DNA from: Pseudomonas sp.
GTDB lineage: Bacteria; Pseudomonadota; Gammaproteobacteria; Pseudomonadales; Pseudomonadaceae
Assembly (NCBI GenBank): GCA_007117785.1
Contig: SKFV01000147.1
Location: forward strand, 1 to 9,385
DNA: 9,385 bases
Reading direction: 5' to 3'
The notes beneath the pieces are model-generated. The model saw nothing but the letters and a program-made list of their open reading frames with translations, was not told the origin of the DNA and made no database searches. Made by a program: the position numbers and the translations under genes. Shown piece after piece: positions 4,731 through 9,385 of this stretch (within the stretch, counting starts at the first letter, position 1; the number at the start of each line of letters is the position of its first letter).

Positions 4731-6872
4731 ATGCGCGCGCAAGCATTGGACAAACTGCAGGCAATCTTTGGCTATGACGCCTTTCGTGGCCAGCAGGCGG
4801 ACATCATCGACCAGGTAGCCAGTGGCGGCGATGCGCTGGTGTTGATGCCGACCGGTGGCGGCAAGTCCTTGTGTTACCAGATTCCCGGTTTGTTGCGCGA
4901 CGGTCTCTGCGTGGTGGTGTCGCCCTTGATTGCCCTGATGGATGATCAGGTCGCGACCCTGAATGAACTGGGCTTGCGCGCGGCGGCACTGAATTCCACC
5001 CTGGATGAACAGGCCCAGCGCGAGATTGCCCAGGCGCTGCGCCAGGGCGAGCTGGATTTTCTCTATCTGGCGCCTGAACGCCTGCTGAAACCGCGCACCC
5101 TGAATTTCCTGCAGAGCCTGAATATTGCTCTGTTTGCCATTGATGAGGCGCATTGTGTGTCGCAGTGGGGGCATGATTTCCGTCCGGAATACCTGCAGCT
5201 GGGGCAGCTGGACAGCCTGTTCCCGCAGGTGCCGCGTATGGCGCTGACGGCGACAGCCGATGAGCGCACCCGTGAGGAAATCATCCAGCGTCTGCACTTG
5301 CAGCAGGCGGCCTGCTTTGTCTCCGGCTTTGATCGACCGAATATTTTCTACCGTATTGTGCCCAAGGATAAGCCGCGCCAGCAGCTGCAGCAGTTTCTTG
5401 GCCAGCACAAAGGCAATGCCGGCATCGTCTACTGCCTGTCGCGCAAGAAGGTGGAAGATACCGCCCAGTGGCTGTCGCAACAGGGCTGGCCGGCGCTGCC
5501 TTACCATGCAGGCCTGTCATCTGATTTGCGTGCCTTGCACCAGAAGCGCTTCCTCAATGAGGAAGGGCTGATCATGGTGGCGACCATTGCTTTTGGCATG
5601 GGTATCGACAAGTCCAATGTGCGCTTTGTGGCGCACCTGGATTTGCCGAAAAGCGTGGAAGCCTATTATCAGGAAACCGGCCGTGCTGGCCGTGATGGCT
5701 TGCCGGCGGATGCCTGGATGGCTTACGGCCTGCAGGATGTACTGATGCTCAATCAGATCATGGCCAACTCCGAGGGTGACGAGCGGCACAAGCGTATCGA
5801 GCGGCACAAGCTGGATGCCATGCTGGCCCTGTGTGAGCTGACCAGTTGCCGCCGGCAGTCTCTGCTGAGTTATTTTGGTGATGACATGCCGGAGCCCTGT
5901 GGCTATTGCGACAATTGCCGCGAGCCGGTGGCGACCTGGGATGGCAGTGAGGCGGCGCGTATGGCGCTATCGGCCATCTACCGCAGTGGTCAACGCTATG
6001 GGGTAGGGCATCTGGTGGATATTCTGCTCGGGCGGGATAACGAAAAGATTCGCAGTGCCGGGCACCAGCATTTGTCCACTTATGGTATTGGCAAACAGTT
6101 CAACGAGATCGAGTGGCGCTCGGTATTCCGCCAACTGATTGCACGCCGGCTGGTTGAGGTGGATCTGGATGGTTATGGCAGCCTGCGGCTGGATGAGTCC
6201 TGCCGGCCCTTGCTGCGCGGTGAAGAATCACTGGCGCTGCGCAAGGATGCGGCGCGCTCGGCGCCCTTGCCGGGCCGTGGCAGTGAGCGGGCGGTGGTAG
6301 CCGATGCGGACAAACCGCTGTGGGAGTCGCTACGCGCGCTGCGAAAGCGCCTGGCGGAAGAGCATGGCGTGCCGCCTTATGTGATTTTTCCGGATTCGAC
6401 CTTGGTGGATATGCTGCGCCAGCGGCCGGGCAGTTTGCAGGATATGGGGCATGTCAGTGGTATTGGCGCGCACAAGCTGGAGCGTTATGGCGCTGATTTT
6501 CTGCAGGTCCTGCTCGATGGCAGCGGGGCAGCAGCGCATGCTCAGGATGAGTCGCGTCTGGCCCGCGGTCAGGAAGTGCAGGCCCTGGTGCTGGCTGGTA
6601 TGGGCGCAGAGCAGATCAGCCGTCAGTTGGGTTTGAGCAGCAAGGATACCTGGCATGAACTGGCGCGCCTGGTGCGCCAGGGCGATCTGCAGCTGGAGCA
6701 GGTGGTTGAGGCCCCGCAGGCGGTCATTGATGAGGCGCAGGATCTGTTCCTGGCGGCTGGCGAAGAGCATTTCCCCGGTGTACGCAACCTGCCCGGACGT
6801 GATGGTCTGGCCTTGCAGGAAGGCGAGCTGCTGTGCATTCGCGCTGCGCTGGAACTGGAAATTGCCGGTTAG
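4731..6872 (+). CDS. recQ: ATP-dependent 3'-5' DNA helicase RecQ
   Basis: The 713-residue protein is a complete RecQ, which unwinds recombination and replication intermediates. Helicase motifs are all visible: motif 0 FRGQQ at 18-22, Walker A MPTGGGKS at 39-46, Ia SPLIALMDDQ at 64-73, DEAH at 138-141 with the aromatic-rich loop SQWGHDFRP at 144-152, III LTATA at 172-176, V IAFGMGIDKSNVRFVAH at 286-302 and VI QETGRAGRDG at 314-323. The zinc cysteines are Cys373, 390, 393 and 396. A winged-helix RQC region follows (about 403-500), then an HRDC domain (about 527-596, PPYVIFPDSTL). The last 110 or so residues go beyond the E. coli protein (about 610 residues) and resemble the HTH_40 type domain seen in longer RecQ proteins. 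GGGAG lies 4 nt before ATG 4731. It overlaps the convergent plpD-like gene by 4 nt at the stops. Confidence 0.97.
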   Translation: MRAQALDKLQAIFGYDAFRGQQADIIDQVASGGDALVLMPTGGGKSLCYQIPGLLRDGLCVVVSPLIALMDDQVATLNELGLRAAALNSTLDEQAQREIAQALRQGELDFLYLAPERLLKPRTLNFLQSLNIALFAIDEAHCVSQWGHDFRPEYLQLGQLDSLFPQVPRMALTATADERTREEIIQRLHLQQAACFVSGFDRPNIFYRIVPKDKPRQQLQQFLGQHKGNAGIVYCLSRKKVEDTAQWLSQQGWPALPYHAGLSSDLRALHQKRFLNEEGLIMVATIAFGMGIDKSNVRFVAHLDLPKSVEAYYQETGRAGRDGLPADAWMAYGLQDVLMLNQIMANSEGDERHKRIERHKLDAMLALCELTSCRRQSLLSYFGDDMPEPCGYCDNCREPVATWDGSEAARMALSAIYRSGQRYGVGHLVDILLGRDNEKIRSAGHQHLSTYGIGKQFNEIEWRSVFRQLIARRLVEVDLDGYGSLRLDESCRPLLRGEESLALRKDAARSAPLPGRGSERAVVADADKPLWESLRALRKRLAEEHGVPPYVIFPDSTLVDMLRQRPGSLQDMGHVSGIGAHKLERYGADFLQVLLDGSGAAAHAQDESRLARGQEVQALVLAGMGAEQISRQLGLSSKDTWHELARLVRQGDLQLEQVVEAPQAVIDEAQDLFLAAGEEHFPGVRNLPGRDGLALQEGELLCIRAALELEIAG

Positions 6873-9049
6873 AAGGTCTGCCCCAGTTTCATATACAGGG
6901 CGCGGTCGCCTTCCTGGTTGGCGCCGAGACCGAAGAACAGCGGGCCGAGGAAGGTATCAGCGCCGATCATCACGCTACCGGCGCTGATATAGCCGGTATC
7001 AAAGGCATCGTCGCCCTTGTTGTAGACGCGGCCATATTCCAGGCTGGTGCCGAAGTATACGGGCATGCTCAGTGGCACATAATTGTTGCTGCTCAGGCGG
7101 CGGAAGTAGACCAGGCGGGCCAGGTTGTAGTTTTGTCCGGCCAGGCTGTTTTCCCGGTAGCCGGAGAAGCGTCCGGGCCCGCCGAGCAGGAAGCTGCTCT
7201 GGGCGATATCCACTTCATTTTCGGTGCGGCCGATGCCACCACCCAGCTGAAAGCTGTTTTGGCCGAAGGAATAGACTCGGCGCAGGGTCAGCTCGCTCTG
7301 CCGGTAACGGTCATCCGCGCCCAGATCGGGTTCGGACTGGCGTAGCGTGAGACGTGCTTCGTCACCGCGGGTCGGGAAGTTGATGTCGTCCAGGGTGTCG
7401 CGGTCGATCTGTAAGGTGTAGAAGGCTTCATTGAAGTTGAACGAGGGCAAGTCAGGGTCGCCCAGACGCACCTGGGCTTCACCGCGGTAACGCGAAACGC
7501 CCAGGCGAACCTCACCATTGTTGGCGATCTGGCGGCCCAGATTGATGCCGCTGCCGTAACGCAACTGGCGGTAATCCACTACGGGGTCATTATCGACGAT
7601 GACTTCGACATTGCGCGCTTCGGCATCAAGGAAGGGCGCGACAAAGTAGCGTGAGCCATAATCCAGCGGTTGATAGAACTCGCTGTAAATCAACTGGTTA
7701 CTGCCCAGTTGCAGGCGGTTGAACCACTCGGCCCCCAGGCGGTTGACGCCGTTCATGCGGTAGCTGGCGCCAATATTGAACTGACTGCCACCGCGAAAGT
7801 CATCCGCCAGACTGAGGCCCAGGCGCAGGTAATCGGTGCCGGTTTCGCGGCCACGGGTACGAATCAGCAGGGTGTTGCCGGCGTCGTCGTCATGCACAAT
7901 CTCGTAGTTCACCCGGCTGAAATAGTCAGTGCCGTAGATGGTGCCCATGTCGGTTTCCAGCCGGCTCAGGTTAAGCGGTTCACCGATGGGTTGACGAACC
8001 ATGGCGCGCACCACCTGGTCATCGACCTTGCCGGTATTGCGAATCTCGATATGGTCGATGATCGGCTGCCGCTGTGGCCGCTCGATGGCCAGACTATTAC
8101 CGGGTTCGCCCGGTACTAGAGGTTGTGCAAAGGCTTGCCAGTTGCTGCCTAGCAGGCTGTCTTCACCCGCGGCGATAGCCTGGTCGATATCACTGAAGCT
8201 GCTGAAGCCCATTGCGCCCAGTTCCGGCTGCAGTAAAAGATCATCCTGGCTCAGAGTCGCCAGTTGGCGTTCGGTGTTCGCCCGGGTCAGCAGGGTGGTG
8301 GTCTGGTCCATGATGTCGATGATAGATTTCAGTTCATCGGCGCTTTTCAGCGGAGTGCCGGTATCCACCACAATGACACGATCGACGCCCATGGCACGGG
8401 CAACATCGATCGGCGCGTTGTTGCTCAGCACGCCGTCTACCAGCAAGCGGCCATCGACTTGAACCGGTGCAAAAAAGCCGGGTAGGGCGATGCTGGCGCG
8501 GATGGCTTGCGGCAGGTGGCCGCTTTTGAAGGTCACCGCATCACCGCTGGCAATATCCGTGGCTATGGCGCGGAACGGAATCGGCAGGCGGTCGAAGTCA
8601 TCCACTTCGTTGGTATGCACCAGCAGGGTTTCCAGCGCCAGGCTGAGGTTTTGCCCCTGGAGCAGGCCACGTGGCAGGCTGAGCCGGCCCTGGTCAAAGG
8701 TCAGGCGATATTTGACCAGAAAGTCGCGATCATCCTGCTTGCGACGAAAGGGAATGTCTTCGCGCTGCGGGCTGTCGCTGAGAGTGTTTTGCCAGTCCAG
8801 TTCAAGAGCGATCTGTTCCAGCTCATCCGCGCTGTAGCCGGCGGCATACAGGCCGCCGATCACAGCACCCATGCTGGTGCCGGCAATTGCATGAATGGGA
8901 ATATTCTGCGCTTCCAGTTGCTTGAGCACCCCGATGTGCGCCATGCCGCGGGCGCCACCACCGGACAGAACCAGGCCGGTGCGCAGCTCTTCGGCAGTGA
9001 CCGCCAGCGGGGCACAGATTAGCAGTAGACAAAGCAAGCGTTTGAGCAT
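6869..9049 (-). CDS. plpD: PlpD-like patatin phospholipase, type Vd autotransporter
   Basis: The 726-residue protein is close to the length I recall for P. aeruginosa PlpD. Domain order is signal peptide (MLKRLLCLLLICAPLAVTA, 1-19), patatin lipase, POTRA and outer-membrane beta-barrel. The patatin part has the oxyanion glycines GGGARG at 30-35, the nucleophile Ser59 in GTSMG and the partner Asp205 in VDG, so the Ser-Asp dyad is intact. The POTRA-like region runs from about 330 to 400 (HIEIRNTGKVDDQVV, YFSRVNYEI). The rest, to the terminal Phe726, alternates in barrel fashion (for example GGPGRFSGYREN at 623-634). In PlpD the barrel delivers the lipase to the surface, where it can act on phospholipids. 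ATG 9049 is chosen because the signal peptide starts there; an in-frame ATG at 9121 would add 24 non-signal residues. No clear Shine-Dalgarno sequence is seen. Confidence 0.93.
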   Translation of the reverse strand: MLKRLLCLLLICAPLAVTAEELRTGLVLSGGGARGMAHIGVLKQLEAQNIPIHAIAGTSMGAVIGGLYAAGYSADELEQIALELDWQNTLSDSPQREDIPFRRKQDDRDFLVKYRLTFDQGRLSLPRGLLQGQNLSLALETLLVHTNEVDDFDRLPIPFRAIATDIASGDAVTFKSGHLPQAIRASIALPGFFAPVQVDGRLLVDGVLSNNAPIDVARAMGVDRVIVVDTGTPLKSADELKSIIDIMDQTTTLLTRANTERQLATLSQDDLLLQPELGAMGFSSFSDIDQAIAAGEDSLLGSNWQAFAQPLVPGEPGNSLAIERPQRQPIIDHIEIRNTGKVDDQVVRAMVRQPIGEPLNLSRLETDMGTIYGTDYFSRVNYEIVHDDDAGNTLLIRTRGRETGTDYLRLGLSLADDFRGGSQFNIGASYRMNGVNRLGAEWFNRLQLGSNQLIYSEFYQPLDYGSRYFVAPFLDAEARNVEVIVDNDPVVDYRQLRYGSGINLGRQIANNGEVRLGVSRYRGEAQVRLGDPDLPSFNFNEAFYTLQIDRDTLDDINFPTRGDEARLTLRQSEPDLGADDRYRQSELTLRRVYSFGQNSFQLGGGIGRTENEVDIAQSSFLLGGPGRFSGYRENSLAGQNYNLARLVYFRRLSSNNYVPLSMPVYFGTSLEYGRVYNKGDDAFDTGYISAGSVMIGADTFLGPLFFGLGANQEGDRALYMKLGQTF

Positions 9050-9087
9050 GATTAAACCGTGGTAATGCGAGAAACTTAATGGATGCG

Positions 9088-9093
9088 ATTGTA
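9088..9093 (-). promoter_or_regulatory. Possible -10 hexamer for the plpD-like gene
   Basis: On the minus strand GTATACAAT contains TACAAT, 38 nt upstream of ATG 9049. No convincing -35 lies 17 nt further up, so this is a weak call. The alternative is read-through from the cyclase gene, which ends only 95 nt before the plpD-like start. Confidence 0.3.
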
Positions 9094-9144
9094 TACGAGC
9101 CTTCGGCACCACGGGACACATTTAGCTGACCGCAGAGCGGGTGC

Positions 9145-9385
9145 TCAGATAATCACCTTGTCACGCAGCTTACGCGCGGCTTGTTCCAGGGTTTTGACAA
9201 TTTCGTCCTTGTCATAGTTGCGGATAGTGTTGGTATCCAGGTACATCGAGAAACCGGGGCGTTCCTCTTCCAGATAACTGGGCGCGGCACCCAGCTCACT
9301 GCGCAGGCCAACGACCTGATAGACCTGAACCGGACGTGAGAAGCCCTTGACGCTGATTTCGCCCTTGTCACGGCACATGACGCGG
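9145..9385 (-). CDS. Class III adenylate/guanylate cyclase, C-terminal end (runs off right edge)
   Basis: Only the last 79 residues are in the window. The stretch GEISVKGFSRPVQVYQVVGL is the typical end of a class III nucleotide cyclase catalytic domain, where a final strand reads roughly 'i.vKGf..pv.vyev'. A tail of about 50 residues follows, with LDTNTIRNYDKDEIV and a charged helix (KTLEQAARKLRDKVI) at the end. The metal- and substrate-binding residues and any sensor domain lie outside the window, so neither activity nor substrate can be judged; cyclic AMP is the usual product in this family. The gene is upstream of the plpD-like gene on the same strand with 95 nt between them. Co-transcription is possible, but no terminator or strong promoter settles it. 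Confidence 0.8.
   Translation of the reverse strand, partial: RVMCRDKGEISVKGFSRPVQVYQVVGLRSELGAAPSYLEEERPGFSMYLDTNTIRNYDKDEIVKTLEQAARKLRDKVII

Noticed and set aside
4665..5507. Minus-strand open frame of 280 codons opposite the recQ 5' half
   Set aside because: The plus strand encodes all RecQ helicase motifs; the antisense product is Gln/Arg-rich with no domain signature.
6833..7345. Plus-strand open frame of 170 codons within the plpD-like gene
   Set aside because: It is antisense to the beta-barrel coding region; the product is Ala/Gln/Val-rich and low in complexity, as expected of a shadow frame.
9050..9121. 24-residue N-terminal extension of the plpD-like protein from ATG 9121
   Set aside because: It would precede and disrupt a clean Sec signal peptide that starts at 9049, and there is no ribosome binding site before 9121.
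9122..9150. Hairpin around the cyclase stop codon as a terminator (CCGC AGA GCGG)
   Set aside because: The stem is only 4 bp and has no T-run on the minus strand, too weak to call.

Overview
The window looks like chromosomal DNA of a gammaproteobacterium, most likely from the Pseudomonas group (Pseudomonas, Halopseudomonas or Stutzerimonas). The reasons are the moderately GC-rich coding sequence, a RecQ of 713 residues, a patatin autotransporter of the PlpD type (726 residues) and a toxin-antitoxin remnant of a type familiar from pseudomonads. This assignment rests on recalled family features, not on a database search.

Layout from left to right. (a) Positions 1-532, minus strand: 5' part of an ExoD-family membrane protein that runs off the left edge. 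(b) Positions 772-3333, plus strand: a compact three-gene ABC importer operon of the phosphonate/phosphite type, in the order ATPase, periplasmic binding protein, permease. The binding protein resembles the phosphite binder PtxB more than a classical phosphonate binder, yet no phosphite dehydrogenase or C-P lyase gene is in view. (c) Positions 3334-3944: a small AT-rich patch with a decayed type II toxin-antitoxin module. The toxin lacks its middle. The antitoxin is split by an in-frame stop at the start of a run of 16 adenines. The promoter, a perfect 15-bp operator-like palindrome and the ATGA gene overlap are all still present.

(d) Positions 3945-4532, minus strand: a YecA/YgfB (UPF0149) family protein. 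It is divergent from (e) recQ at 4731-6872, plus strand, and the 198-bp space between them holds a perfect 17-bp palindrome and a recQ promoter with an extended -10. (f) Positions 6869-9049, minus strand: a PlpD-like patatin/POTRA/beta-barrel (type Vd) protein, convergent with recQ so tightly that the two stop codons interlock. (g) Positions 9145-9385, minus strand: C-terminal end of a class III adenylate/guanylate cyclase that runs off the right edge.

Most of the window is ordinary housekeeping and accessory content. The genes form no single pathway apart from the three-gene importer. The parts most worth a second look are the ruined toxin-antitoxin module with its preserved control region, the orphan PtxB-like importer, and the two palindromes that sit on promoters. 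I saw no tRNA, rRNA, CRISPR array or insertion sequence, and no convincing new multi-gene system.
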